NCBI GenBank assembly: GCA_000263395.1
Contig: AJXE01000013.1
Span: forward strand, 56,587 to 120,586
Origin: Stutzerimonas stutzeri TS44
GTDB lineage: Bacteria > Pseudomonadota > Gammaproteobacteria > Pseudomonadales > Pseudomonadaceae
Direction: 5' to 3'
DNA length: 64,000 nucleotides
Shown: positions 45,821-54,618 of the stretch, one piece after another
How the letters are laid out: each line of letters begins with the position of its first letter
How positions within the stretch are numbered: the stretch's first letter is position 1
Notes under the pieces: model-generated
Told to the model about the DNA's origin: nothing
The model's input: only the letters and a program-made list of their open reading frames with translations
Databases searched by the model: none
Program-made: the position numbers and the translations under genes

Positions 45821-45842
45821 AAGCCCCCGTACGCGGGGGCTT
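45821..45842 (+). terminator. Rho-independent terminator
   Basis: Stem AAGCCCCCG (45821-45829) with CGGGGGCTT (45834-45842) followed by TCTTCTTTT; closes the preceding unknown gene. Confidence 0.85.
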
Positions 45843-45910
45843 CTTCTTTTCGCAACGCCCTTTTGCGCATTTCCCGTCTCCAGGCCGACGCTGGCTGACG
45901 CTGGCCTGCC

Positions 45911-45988
45911 TCAGGAGACGTCCACATACGCGACCCATTCAAGATCGGATACCCAAGCGGGCGACCCGCTGATCGCAAGCACACATGA
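45911..45988 (+). pseudogene. Possible start remnant of an element gene cut by the cargo
   Basis: AGGAG at 45913 followed by the leader pattern seen before other element genes, but the next codon is ATA (45926) where an ATG is expected; the frame then reads 20 codons to a stop at 45986. This may be the leftover start of an ICE gene lost when the mutasome cargo arrived. Evidence is weak. Confidence 0.25.
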
Positions 45989-46022
45989 TTCGGCTTGACC
46001 GAACACAGAGCCGAACCGGATA

Positions 46023-46038
46023 CTGTTCATCCATACAG
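46023..46038 (+). promoter_or_regulatory. LexA (SOS) box of the imuA-imuB-dnaE2 operon
   Basis: CTGT, eight bases (TCATCCAT), ACAG: a perfect match to the LexA consensus, 18 nt before the imuA ATG. The operon is therefore expected to be repressed by host LexA and induced by DNA damage. Confidence 0.85.
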
Positions 46039-46056
46039 CTAAATAAGAATCTTCCT

Positions 46057-46683
46057 ATGTCTGCCGTGGTCGCTCTCGACCGCCTGCTCGATTCGCGGCA
46101 TGTCTGGCGCGGCCAGGCAATCAGCTCCCCCTCTTCTACCCAATCGACCGGGCACACCGAATTGGACTCAGCCTTGCCGGGTGGCGGTTGGCCGGGCTCG
46201 GCGCTGAGCGAGATTCTTGTTGCCACCAGCGGCATTGGTGAGCTGCGCCTGCTGTGGCCGACGCTGGCACGCTTGACCTCAGCCGGTGAACGGGTGGTGC
46301 TGGTAGGGACTCCCCATATCCCCTGCCCTCAGGCGTGGCTCGCTGCTGGCGTCGACCTGCGCCAGTTGATGATCGTCCGGGCGACGGGTCGTGATGCGCT
46401 GTGGGCCACCGAGCAATGCCTGCGTTCCGGCAGTTGTGGTGCGGTGGTGTGCTGGCCAATGCAGGCGGACGACCGTGCTCTGCGTCGCCTGCAGGTGGCT
46501 GCCGAAACGGGGAAAACGCTGGCCTTTGCCTACCGCCCTCTGGACGAGGCCGTGAACGCCTCACCCGCAGCCTTGCGCCTGACCCTCGATGCCCGCGAGC
46601 TGCGCATTCTTAAGTGCCGTGGCGGCCTGGCTCCGGCACGGCCCATCGCAACACCCGCGCTTGTAGCCGGCGGCGGGCATTGA
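46057..46683 (+). CDS. imuA: Mutasome protein ImuA (RecA-like)
   Basis: The 208-residue protein is ImuA (SulA2 in Pseudomonas), with a RecA-like core but no full Walker A; recognisable parts are LDSALPGGGWPGSALSEIL near residue 35, WLAAGVDLRQLMIVRA and SGSCGAVVCWP. It links ImuB and DnaE2 to RecA at lesions. The ATG at 46057 follows the LexA box; the longer frame would overlap it. ImuB starts 7 nt after its stop. Confidence 0.88.
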   Translation: MSAVVALDRLLDSRHVWRGQAISSPSSTQSTGHTELDSALPGGGWPGSALSEILVATSGIGELRLLWPTLARLTSAGERVVLVGTPHIPCPQAWLAAGVDLRQLMIVRATGRDALWATEQCLRSGSCGAVVCWPMQADDRALRRLQVAAETGKTLAFAYRPLDEAVNASPAALRLTLDARELRILKCRGGLAPARPIATPALVAGGGH

Positions 46684-46690
46684 GGTGGCA

Positions 46691-48097
46691 ATGCTCTGGG
46701 CCTGCATCCTGTTCCCGCAACTGGCCATGGATGGTGTACTGCGTCACCGTGCCGATGCCGATTCACCACTGGCATTGCTCGCCGGACCTGCGCAGCGGCG
46801 CGTACTGCAGGCAGTCAATCCAGCGGCGCGGGCGATCGGGCTCCGCCCCGGCCAGTCCCTGATCGCCGCCCAAGCCTTGAGCCAGGACTTCGCTACTGCA
46901 GACTACAATCCGGTTGAAATCGAGCACTGGCAGCAGTTGCTCGCCGCCTGTGCCTACGGTTTCAGCTCTCAAGTCAGCCTGCACTACCCGCGCTGTTTGC
47001 TGATGGAGGTGCACTCATGCCTCAGCCTGTTCGGCCCTTGGCCGCGTTTTGAGGCACGACTGCGCGAGGAGCTCAGCGCACTGGGCTTTCGCCATCGCAT
47101 TACCGTCGCGCCCAATCCCGCCGCTGCGCGGATACTGGCCAACGTTCATAATGGCCTGGTAATCACCGATGCTGACGCACTGCGCCAGGCCCTTGATCGG
47201 CTGCCCGTGCAACATCTGGGATTTTCCCGCGAGGCAGCCACGGCCTTTTCTCGCATGGGTTTGCGCAATCTGGCGCGAATACTCGCTCAGCCCCGCGACA
47301 GCCTGAGTCGGCGATTCCCCGCCGAGGTCCTGGTGCAGCTGGATCGTCTGCTCGGCATCCGCCCGCTGGCCCTGGACTTCCACCGCCCGCCCGATGTGTT
47401 CGAGCAGCGCATCGAGCTGAACTTTGATGTCAAATCGCATCAGGCGCTGCTGTTTCCCCTGCGTCGGCTGACGGCGGACCTCGCCGCTTACCTGGCCGGA
47501 CGCGACAGCGGCGTGCAGCGCTTTGTCCTGCATCTGGAGCATCGCGCCATGGCCGACAGCCAGGTGCAGGTCGGGCTCTTGAGAGCCGAGCGAGACGCCA
47601 GCATGCTCTTTGAATTGACGCGTGACCGCCTCGAACAGCTGCAGCTACCCGCCCCAGTGCTGGCCGTGCGCCTGGCCGCCCGCGATCTGCCGCGTTTTGC
47701 CCCTGAACGCCGCCAGCTGTTCGATGAACGTCCGCAGCAGTCCCTGCCCTGGGAGCAACTGCGTGAACGCCTGCGCGCACGCCTGGGTGATGAGGCCGTA
47801 CATGGCCTTAGTGCCTGTGCCGATCACCGGCCCGAGCGTGCCTGGTCCACTCAATCGTCCATCCCGCAACCGATCTCGCCGCTTCGTCCCGGCTGGCTAT
47901 TGGCGCAGCCTCAACCACTGCGCGAGGCCTCCCTGCACATCCTTGCCGGCCCCGAACGCATCGAATCCGGCTGGTGGGATGGCGACGATGTCCGCCGCGA
48001 CTACTACGTTATCCAGACGCGCAGCGGCCAGCGCGGCTGGGCCTTTCGCGAGCTCGGCAGCCAAGGCCCTCTGATGCTGCACGGCTGGTTCGCATGA
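46691..48097 (+). CDS. imuB: Mutasome protein ImuB (Y-family-like, adaptor)
   Basis: The 468-residue protein has the Y-family polymerase fold without the catalytic acidic residues: [16 protein letters not shown] replaces the metal-binding start, and a fingers/palm-like part and little-finger region follow. ImuB brings DnaE2 to the beta clamp. The ATG at 46691 is chosen because GAGG lies before it; GTG at 46685 is also possible. Its stop overlaps the dnaE2 start (ATGA), so the subunits are produced together. Confidence 0.88.
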   Translation: MLWACILFPQLAMDGVLRHRADADSPLALLAGPAQRRVLQAVNPAARAIGLRPGQSLIAAQALSQDFATADYNPVEIEHWQQLLAACAYGFSSQVSLHYPRCLLMEVHSCLSLFGPWPRFEARLREELSALGFRHRITVAPNPAAARILANVHNGLVITDADALRQALDRLPVQHLGFSREAATAFSRMGLRNLARILAQPRDSLSRRFPAEVLVQLDRLLGIRPLALDFHRPPDVFEQRIELNFDVKSHQALLFPLRRLTADLAAYLAGRDSGVQRFVLHLEHRAMADSQVQVGLLRAERDASMLFELTRDRLEQLQLPAPVLAVRLAARDLPRFAPERRQLFDERPQQSLPWEQLRERLRARLGDEAVHGLSACADHRPERAWSTQSSIPQPISPLRPGWLLAQPQPLREASLHILAGPERIESGWWDGDDVRRDYYVIQTRSGQRGWAFRELGSQGPLMLHGWFA

Positions 48098-51000
48098 CGG
48101 GCTATGCCGAGCTGCACTGCCTGTCGAACTTCAGCTTCCAGCGCGGAGCCTCCAGCGCAAAGGAGCTGTTCGAGCGCGCCGCGCGCCTGGGCTATCGCGC
48201 CTTGGCCATCACCGATGAGTGCACCCTGGCCGGCACCGTGCGCGCCTGGCAGGCCTCGAAGGACGCCGGCATGCCGCTCATCGTCGGTAGCGAGATGCGT
48301 GTCGAGGATGGGCCCAAGCTGGTCCTTCTGGCTGAAGCCCGCACTGGCTACCAGGCACTCTCCCAGCTGATCACCCTGGCCCGGCGTCGGACCGATAAAG
48401 GCTGCTATCGACTGCTGGTCGAGGATTTTCCAGCTTCGACCGAAGGCCTGCTGGCGATCTGGCTGGCGGACGATGACGCCCAGCACGCCCCCTGGCTACA
48501 GAAGCTATTTGCCGGGCGCTTGTGGCTTGGCATCGAGCTGCACCGAGGTACCGATGACGCCGGCAAGTTGCGCAAGCAGCTCCAGTTGGCCCAAGCCTGC
48601 GACCTGCCAGCCTTAGCCTGCGGTGGTGTGCACATGCATGCCCGTGGACGGCGCGCCCTGCAGGACTGTATGACCGCCATCCGCCACCACCTGCCGGTGG
48701 CCGAGGCCGGTGCATACCTATTTCCCAACGGCGAACGCCACCTGCGCCGGCACGAGGAGTTGGCGGAGCTCTACCCGCCCCGGCTGCTTGCGGAAACCCT
48801 GCGCATTGCCGAGCGCTGCACCTTTGATCTGGGTCAGCTGCGCTACCAGTACCCGCATGAAGTGGTGCCGGCAGGCCATAGCGCCACATCCTGGCTGCGC
48901 CGACTGGTCGAGGACGGTGCGCGCTGGCGTTGGCCGGACGGCGTACCCGTCAGTGCCCGGAGTCTGATCGAGCATGAGCTGAGCCTGATCGCCGAGCTGC
49001 AATACGAAAGCTACTTTCTGACCGTGCATGACATCGTGCGCTGGGCGCGCGAGCAGCACATTCTGTGTCAGGGGCGCGGCTCGGCGGCCAACTCCACGGT
49101 GTGTTTTGCCTTAAGCATTACAGAGCTGGACCCGACTCGGACAGGCACGCGGATGCTGTTCGAGCGCTTTCTGTCCCGCGAGCGCAACGAGCCACCCGAT
49201 ATCGATGTAGATTTCGAGCACGAACGCCGTGAAGAAGTCATCCAGTACATCTTTCGCCGCTATGGGCGCGAGCGCGCCGCCCTCACCGCTGTGGTCTGCA
49301 GCTACCACGCAGCCGGCGCCGTGCGCGATGTGGCCAAAGCCCTCGGCCTGCCACCCGACCAGGTCACTGCGCTGGCCGACTGCTGCGGGCGCTGGAGTGA
49401 CAAGCCGCCCAGCGCCGAGCGTCTGGCCGAAGCCGGTTTCGACCCGAACAACCCACTATTGCGGCGCGTCTTGGTGCTGACGGGCGAACTGATCGGCTTT
49501 CCTCGTCACCTGTCACAGCATCCGGGCGGCTTCGTTATCTCCGAGCAGCCTCTGAGCATGCTGGTCCCGGTGGAAAACGCCGCCATGGCCGGGCGCACCG
49601 TGATCCAGTGGGACAAGGATGACCTCGACCTGCTGGGTCTGATGAAGGTCGACGTACTCTCTTTGGGGATGCTCAGCGCGCTGCACCGCTGTTTCGATCT
49701 GATCGAGCGTTATCGCGGCACCCGCTGGACCCTGGCGAGCCTGCCAGCGGAGGACCCGGCTACTTACGCCATGATCAGCCGTGCCGACACCATCGGCGTG
49801 TTCCAGATCGAGTCGCGGGCACAGATGGTCATGCTCCCCCGCCTGCGCCCGAAAACCTTCTACGACCTCGTGATCCAGGTGGCCATCATTCGCCCTGGGC
49901 CGATTCAGGGTGACATGGTCCATCCCTACCTGCGCCGTCGCAACGGCACAGAGCCGGTGAACTACCCCTCCGAAGAGCTTGTGCCCGTGTTCGAGCGCAC
50001 CTTGGGCGTGCCGCTGTTTCAGGAACAGGTCATGGAACTGGCCATCATCGCCGCCGAGTACACACCCGGCGAAGCGGACGAGCTGCGGCGCAGTATGGCC
50101 GCCTGGAAGCGCCACGGTGGCCTGGAACATCACCGCCAGCGGCTGACTACGCGCATGCTGGAAAAGGGCTATGAGCCCGCCTTTATCGAGCGCATCTTCG
50201 AGCAGATCAAGGGCTTTGGCAGTTACGGCTTTCCCGAGTCACATGCGGCCAGCTTCGCCCTGCTCACCTACGCCAGTTCCTGGCTCAAGTGCCACGAGCC
50301 GGCGGCCTTCGCCTGCGCGCTGATCAACAGCTGGCCGATGGGTTTCTACAGTCCCGACCAAGTGCTGCAGGATGTCCGTCGCCATGACATCGAGGTACGT
50401 CCAGTGGACGTCCGTTACAGCGACTGGGATTGCAGCCTGGAGCCTGGCGGCGCAGTGCAACCGGCGATCCGTATGGGATTGCGGATGATTCGCGGGATGC
50501 GTGAAGGCGATGCGAGGCGTATCGAAACGGCTCGCCGGCAGCGGACCTTTGTGCATGTCGAAGACCTGATCCTCCGCGCCGAACTGGACGCACGAGCCCG
50601 GGAGCGGTTGGCCGACGCCGGCGCCCTGCAGGGGCTTGCTGGCAATCGCCATCAGGCACGCTGGACGGTGGCCGGTATCGAGCCACAACTGCCGCTGTTT
50701 GCAGGCCAAGCCCCGATACAGGAGGCACCGCCCGCCTTGCCAGCCCCCTCGTTTGGTGAGGAACTGCACACCGATTACGCCACCCTCGGCACCACCCTGG
50801 GGCCGCATCCATTGACCCTGCTGCGCGAGCAACTGAGCACCCTGCGCTGCCGCAGCTCACGGCAGCTGCTCCATATCGAGCCGGATCGCCTGGTCAGCGT
50901 TGCCGGCCTGGTAGTGGGTCGCCAACGCCCACAGACCGCCAGCGGAGTGACCTTCGTAACGCTTGAAGATGAGTTCGGGATGATCAACGTGGTGGTCTGG

Positions 51001-51168
51001 CGCGACGTGGCCGAACGGCAGCGGCAGGTATTCCTGCAGTCTCAGTTGCTGCGCATTGATGGCCATCTGGAAATTGCCGATGGCATACGCCACGTGATTG
51101 CCGGGCGGCTCACAGATCTCTCTGCGCTGTTGGCTGGCCTGGATGTGCGCAGTCGGGATTTTCAATAA
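48094..51168 (+). CDS. dnaE2: Error-prone DNA polymerase DnaE2 (ImuC)
   Basis: The 1024-residue C-family polymerase synthesises past lesions and is the catalytic part of the SOS mutasome. An N-terminal PHP domain (from [12 protein letters not shown]) is followed by the palm with GRGSAANS and the catalytic [13 protein letters not shown] near residue 368, the fingers ([29 protein letters not shown]) and an OB fold near the end ([14 protein letters not shown]). Length is typical of DnaE2 and shorter than replicative DnaE1. No frameshift is seen in the three-gene operon. Confidence 0.93.
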   Translation: MTGYAELHCLSNFSFQRGASSAKELFERAARLGYRALAITDECTLAGTVRAWQASKDAGMPLIVGSEMRVEDGPKLVLLAEARTGYQALSQLITLARRRTDKGCYRLLVEDFPASTEGLLAIWLADDDAQHAPWLQKLFAGRLWLGIELHRGTDDAGKLRKQLQLAQACDLPALACGGVHMHARGRRALQDCMTAIRHHLPVAEAGAYLFPNGERHLRRHEELAELYPPRLLAETLRIAERCTFDLGQLRYQYPHEVVPAGHSATSWLRRLVEDGARWRWPDGVPVSARSLIEHELSLIAELQYESYFLTVHDIVRWAREQHILCQGRGSAANSTVCFALSITELDPTRTGTRMLFERFLSRERNEPPDIDVDFEHERREEVIQYIFRRYGRERAALTAVVCSYHAAGAVRDVAKALGLPPDQVTALADCCGRWSDKPPSAERLAEAGFDPNNPLLRRVLVLTGELIGFPRHLSQHPGGFVISEQPLSMLVPVENAAMAGRTVIQWDKDDLDLLGLMKVDVLSLGMLSALHRCFDLIERYRGTRWTLASLPAEDPATYAMISRADTIGVFQIESRAQMVMLPRLRPKTFYDLVIQVAIIRPGPIQGDMVHPYLRRRNGTEPVNYPSEELVPVFERTLGVPLFQEQVMELAIIAAEYTPGEADELRRSMAAWKRHGGLEHHRQRLTTRMLEKGYEPAFIERIFEQIKGFGSYGFPESHAASFALLTYASSWLKCHEPAAFACALINSWPMGFYSPDQVLQDVRRHDIEVRPVDVRYSDWDCSLEPGGAVQPAIRMGLRMIRGMREGDARRIETARRQRTFVHVEDLILRAELDARARERLADAGALQGLAGNRHQARWTVAGIEPQLPLFAGQAPIQEAPPALPAPSFGEELHTDYATLGTTLGPHPLTLLREQLSTLRCRSSRQLLHIEPDRLVSVAGLVVGRQRPQTASGVTFVTLEDEFGMINVVVWRDVAERQRQVFLQSQLLRIDGHLEIADGIRHVIAGRLTDLSALLAGLDVRSRDFQ

Positions 51169-51410
51169 ACAGTGGAGGACACAAGTGCTACCCCTGCCCT
51201 ACATACTCCCATACGGACAATCACAAGGCGGTAAGTCCACCAGAGATCGACAAGCAATAGGAAGCGTCGGGATAGCTTGAGGGCACGAGCCTGCCGGTGA
51301 TGAGGGGCAGAGATCGGCCAAAAGCGGACAGCCCGGTAAGCGGCCCACCTAAGCCATGAGTTGAGATAATCGACCGCAAAACGCAGGTAGCGACACCAGC
51401 GCCTTGGCTG
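51169..51410. other. Gap between dnaE2 and tsdA, no gene
   Basis: These 242 nt are convergent and hold no gene. AAAAGCGGAC at 51320-51329 occurs in reverse complement in the last ten bases of the window; this may be part of a dispersed intergenic repeat of this bacterial group. Confidence 0.4.
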
Positions 51411-52328
51411 TCAGATACCCTTACCCAACATCTTGCCGTTAACGGTCTTGCCGTAAAGGTTCACGCCGTCATTGGCGTGGTACTTATCTCGAGTTTTCTC
51501 GACTGAGCCATCAATCAAGCGCGGGTCTTGCGGTCGCTCGTGGCTGTTCATGAAGGCCGCCACGTTCCAGGCGTCTTCATCTGACAGGGTGCCGCCTTTG
51601 CCCAGTGGCATGTTTTCCTTGATGAACGCCGCAGCCGTGTTGATTCGATGCATGCCAGCACCCCAGTTGAACGAGTCCGCCCCCCAGAGTGGCGGGAATA
51701 CATAAAGGTCACCAGACTTCTGCCCTTCCCCGTTTGGCCCATGACAGACGGCGCACTGTGCGTCGTAGACCTGTTCTCCCTTCGCCAGGTCGTAGCCGCC
51801 TTCGGGTTGTGGCACTTCCGGATAGGCCCGACCGGGCAGCTCTTGCCCCGTGGGTGCTCCGGTTGCAAGCCAGTAGGAATAGGCTGAAAGCGCGGCGATA
51901 ACGGGGCCGTCAGCCTCGGGTGCCTTGCCGTTCATACTGAACTGGAAACAGCCCTGAAGGCGCTCGGCATAGCTGTTCACCTTGTCGTTCTTCTTTCGGT
52001 ACGCCGGGTACATGGTGTAGGCAGCCCAGAGCGGCGCAGAGTTGGCTTTCCGGCCTTGTTCGAGGTGGCAGTTCGCACAGGCCAGGCCGTTGCCCACATA
52101 GTCGGGCGCATGCGTCTTGGTATCGACGAATATGGCGCGCCCTTGCTGTACCAACTGCCCGTAGGCGTTGTCAGGCAGTTCGCTTTCCTTGGGCGGTTGG
52201 AAGTACTTGCTGCTGGCGGGATCACCGGCCCCGGTCAGGATCTGCGACTGATCTTCCATCGCGATGTCGTCCGCGAGCACCGGGAAGGCCAATGACATCA
52301 ACAGCAGTGCGCTTGTATGGGGCTTCAT
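51411..52328 (-). CDS. tsdA: Thiosulfate dehydrogenase, diheme cytochrome c
   Basis: The 305-residue periplasmic protein has a signal peptide (cut near residue 19) and two c-type heme sites, CANCH (84-88) and CAVCH (192-196). Cys127 lies 43 residues after the first heme cysteine, exactly as Cys96 of A. vinosum TsdA, the unusual cysteine ligand of the active-site heme. TsdA joins two thiosulfates into tetrathionate, releasing two electrons. Family segments are KVNSYAERLQGCFQFSMNG and LPGRAYPE. The start overlaps the tsdB stop by 4 nt. Confidence 0.88.
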   Translation of the reverse strand: MKPHTSALLLMSLAFPVLADDIAMEDQSQILTGAGDPASSKYFQPPKESELPDNAYGQLVQQGRAIFVDTKTHAPDYVGNGLACANCHLEQGRKANSAPLWAAYTMYPAYRKKNDKVNSYAERLQGCFQFSMNGKAPEADGPVIAALSAYSYWLATGAPTGQELPGRAYPEVPQPEGGYDLAKGEQVYDAQCAVCHGPNGEGQKSGDLYVFPPLWGADSFNWGAGMHRINTAAAFIKENMPLGKGGTLSDEDAWNVAAFMNSHERPQDPRLIDGSVEKTRDKYHANDGVNLYGKTVNGKMLGKGI

Positions 52329-52972
52329 TTGGCTGCTCCTTTGTCGGTCAGGCCTGCGAAGTACGTCGAGACCGCCATTACCTCGTCCTCGGTCAAGCTA
52401 CGCGCGATGTGGCCCATCAAGTCGTTGGGGTCGTTCTTGCGGGTGCCCTGACGCCAGGCGGTCAACTGAGACGACAGGTACTGTGCCGACTGCCCGGCCA
52501 GCGGTGGGAAGGCGTCGCCGACGCCCGTTCCGCTGGGGCCGTGGCAGGCAACGCACTCGGGGATGTTGCGTTCCCAGGCGCCGCGCAGCGCAAGGGTTTC
52601 GCCAGGCCCGTCGACCAACGCGGTGCGGTCGATTCGCTCGACCTGCGGTTGCGGCTTGTCAGCCAGCATCGTCGAGACGGCCTCGGCTTCCTCACGGCTT
52701 AAGGCTGCCGCAATGGGCTGCATGATTGGATTCGCCCGCGCACCGGATGCGAAATCAGCCAGTTGCTTGCGCATGTAATTCGCCGACAAGCCGGCCAGAC
52801 GGGGGAATCCCGCAGCGGCCATGCCTTCGCCCTCGGCGCCGTGGCAGGTAGCGCACGCCATCGCGGCGGTGTTGGCCCCGCCTTTGCTGTACACCGCAGC
52901 GGCATCCGCGGCGTGCGCGGACACCGAAATCGCAAGGAAGAGCCCGGCCAAGGGCCAGAGGGGGACGTTCAT
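52325..52972 (-). CDS. tsdB: Diheme cytochrome c4-type electron acceptor of TsdA
   Basis: The 215-residue protein has a signal peptide (cut after AHA, residue 21) and two class I cytochrome c domains with CATCH (40-44) and CVACH (140-144), each with a Met ligand further on (MQPIA; MGHIAR). The pair and its overlap with tsdA match the tsdBA arrangement described in P. stutzeri, in which TsdB takes electrons from TsdA and passes them to the respiratory chain. The Dsb genes are next upstream. Confidence 0.87.
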   Translation of the reverse strand: MNVPLWPLAGLFLAISVSAHAADAAAVYSKGGANTAAMACATCHGAEGEGMAAAGFPRLAGLSANYMRKQLADFASGARANPIMQPIAAALSREEAEAVSTMLADKPQPQVERIDRTALVDGPGETLALRGAWERNIPECVACHGPSGTGVGDAFPPLAGQSAQYLSSQLTAWRQGTRKNDPNDLMGHIARSLTEDEVMAVSTYFAGLTDKGAAK

Positions 52973-53029
52973 GTAGCCTCCAGATCATTCTTGTTATAGG
53001 TGCCGGTGCTGACTGACCGTGTCGTGTTG

Positions 53030-53806
53030 CTAGCGTTTGGACAACGGCCCCATGATGCCATTCAACGCCTCGGGACGAGGCGCGCCCTGATGCTGCTGCA
53101 GACGCCCTTGCTCATCTAGGTAATAGATAGCCGGGGTGGCCGAGGCGCCCATTTCGCCCATCAGGGTGAGGTTCGCCTCAAGCTGTTCATTCACCTCGGG
53201 CGCGATACGCTTGATGGCCTTGAGCGTGCTGGCCTTGCCCGCGGCCTCGTGCTCATTGAGCGCCGCCTCAGGGTCCTTCGCGGCCAGCAGTGCCGCGGAT
53301 TTACCGGCGCTGTCCGGGCGCAGCATGCCGACCATCACGTGGCGAAGCTGAACGTCACCCGCTTCGACCCAGGGCCGCGCCTGTTTCCAGAACATATTGC
53401 AGAACGGGCAGTTCGGGTCGGAAAACATGTAGATAACCCGTGGCGCCTCAGCCGCGCCGTCAGCAATCCAGGTGCTGCTTTCGAGCCGCTGCCACATCTC
53501 GCTGCTCATCGGCTCATACACAAGCTTTTCCAGCGGTGCCTTGGTCAGGTCTTCGCCAGCGGAATCCAGCAAACTGCCGACCACGACATGATCACCGTCC
53601 GGTGTCAGATACAGCGCAATGCCCTGTCCGTTGTAACGCGCTGCGTAGCCCTTTAATCCTCCCGGCGCGTCGAAACTGCCGACCACTTTGGCTCCGCGCG
53701 CTTCAATGGCCTGAACCGCGGGAGGCAGCGTTTCGGCCAGCGCCCAGGGCGTCGGCAGTAAGGCGAGCGTTGAGATAAAAAACGAAAGTGAACGTACCGG
53801 TTTCAT
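53030..53806 (-). CDS. dsbG: Periplasmic disulfide isomerase/reductase DsbG-like
   Basis: The 258-residue exported protein (signal peptide, residues 1-25) has a DsbC/DsbG-type N-terminal dimerisation domain and a thioredoxin domain with active site CPFC in SDPNCPFCNMFWKQ, rather than the usual CPYC. It also has the cis-proline in SATPAIYY. It probably keeps single cysteines reduced, taking electrons from the DsbD encoded with it. It overlaps the preceding dsbE-like gene by 4 nt. Confidence 0.87.
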   Translation of the reverse strand: MKPVRSLSFFISTLALLPTPWALAETLPPAVQAIEARGAKVVGSFDAPGGLKGYAARYNGQGIALYLTPDGDHVVVGSLLDSAGEDLTKAPLEKLVYEPMSSEMWQRLESSTWIADGAAEAPRVIYMFSDPNCPFCNMFWKQARPWVEAGDVQLRHVMVGMLRPDSAGKSAALLAAKDPEAALNEHEAAGKASTLKAIKRIAPEVNEQLEANLTLMGEMGASATPAIYYLDEQGRLQQHQGAPRPEALNGIMGPLSKR

Positions 53807-54618
53807 GGCTGGGTTTTGACCTCTAGTTGCTCAAGGGCGCGCGCCAGGCTGGCACGGGACAGTTCACCGAGATGGCTGCCAACTTGGCGTCCCTCGGCGT
53901 CATAAAAAAGCGTGGTGGGCAGCGACGCAGACCCTACGTGCTGGCCCAGACGACCGCCGGTGTCGAGCAGAACGTTTTCCAGACCGAGCCCTTCGGCTTC
54001 GAGGAAGTCGGCGATCAATCGCTCGCCCTCGCCCTGGTTGACGAAAAGAAAGGTCACGTCGGTGTTTTCTTGTTGCGCCTGCGCAAGGACCGGCATTTCA
54101 CGCCGGCAGGGCGGGCACCAAGTGGCCCACAGGTTGACCACCAGCGGCTTGCCAACGTAATCCTGCAAGGCGACGGGTTTACCCCGGTTGTCCCGCAGGC
54201 CCATCTCAGGCAGTCGCGTGCCCTGCTCGAACGCGTGCAACGCAAAGGTCCCGAACCCCCAGCTGAGCACACCCACCAGCACCGCTGCGCCCAGCGGTCG
54301 GCGCAGCCCGCTGTCGCGCCAGGCCAGCCAGGAACCCAACAGAACGGCCACCAGCAAGCCCGGCCAGGCAATAAAACCGCCGTCACGTATGTCGATCACG
54401 CGCCAGGGCTCATCTCGGAAATGCTCGACGTACACCAGCACGAAGGCCAGCCGCGCGACCAGTAGCGCCACCAGCAGCAGCCTGAAGAGCTGTTGTTCCG
54501 GACTCCGCTCGCTGCGCCGCCCAACCCACCAGCCGGTCAGCATCGCTATAAACAGGCTCACCAGCATCAGCACATGTGGGACGGCAAGCGCCAATGGCCC
54601 CAGGTTGATCGTCAGCAT
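53803..54618 (-). CDS. dsbE: Membrane-anchored thioredoxin, TlpA/DsbE type
   Basis: The 271-residue protein has an N-terminal membrane part of about four hydrophobic segments (resembling a prolipoprotein-transferase-like or DUF-type module, residues 1-125) followed by a periplasmic TlpA-like thioredoxin with WCPPC near residue 165 and a cis-proline in SLPTTLF. The start ATG overlaps the dsbD stop (TGATG). With a reductant from DsbD it could reduce apocytochrome c or DsbG. Because two c-type cytochromes are coded downstream, a maturation role is plausible. Confidence 0.8.
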   Translation of the reverse strand: MLTINLGPLALAVPHVLMLVSLFIAMLTGWWVGRRSERSPEQQLFRLLLVALLVARLAFVLVYVEHFRDEPWRVIDIRDGGFIAWPGLLVAVLLGSWLAWRDSGLRRPLGAAVLVGVLSWGFGTFALHAFEQGTRLPEMGLRDNRGKPVALQDYVGKPLVVNLWATWCPPCRREMPVLAQAQQENTDVTFLFVNQGEGERLIADFLEAEGLGLENVLLDTGGRLGQHVGSASLPTTLFYDAEGRQVGSHLGELSRASLARALEQLEVKTQP

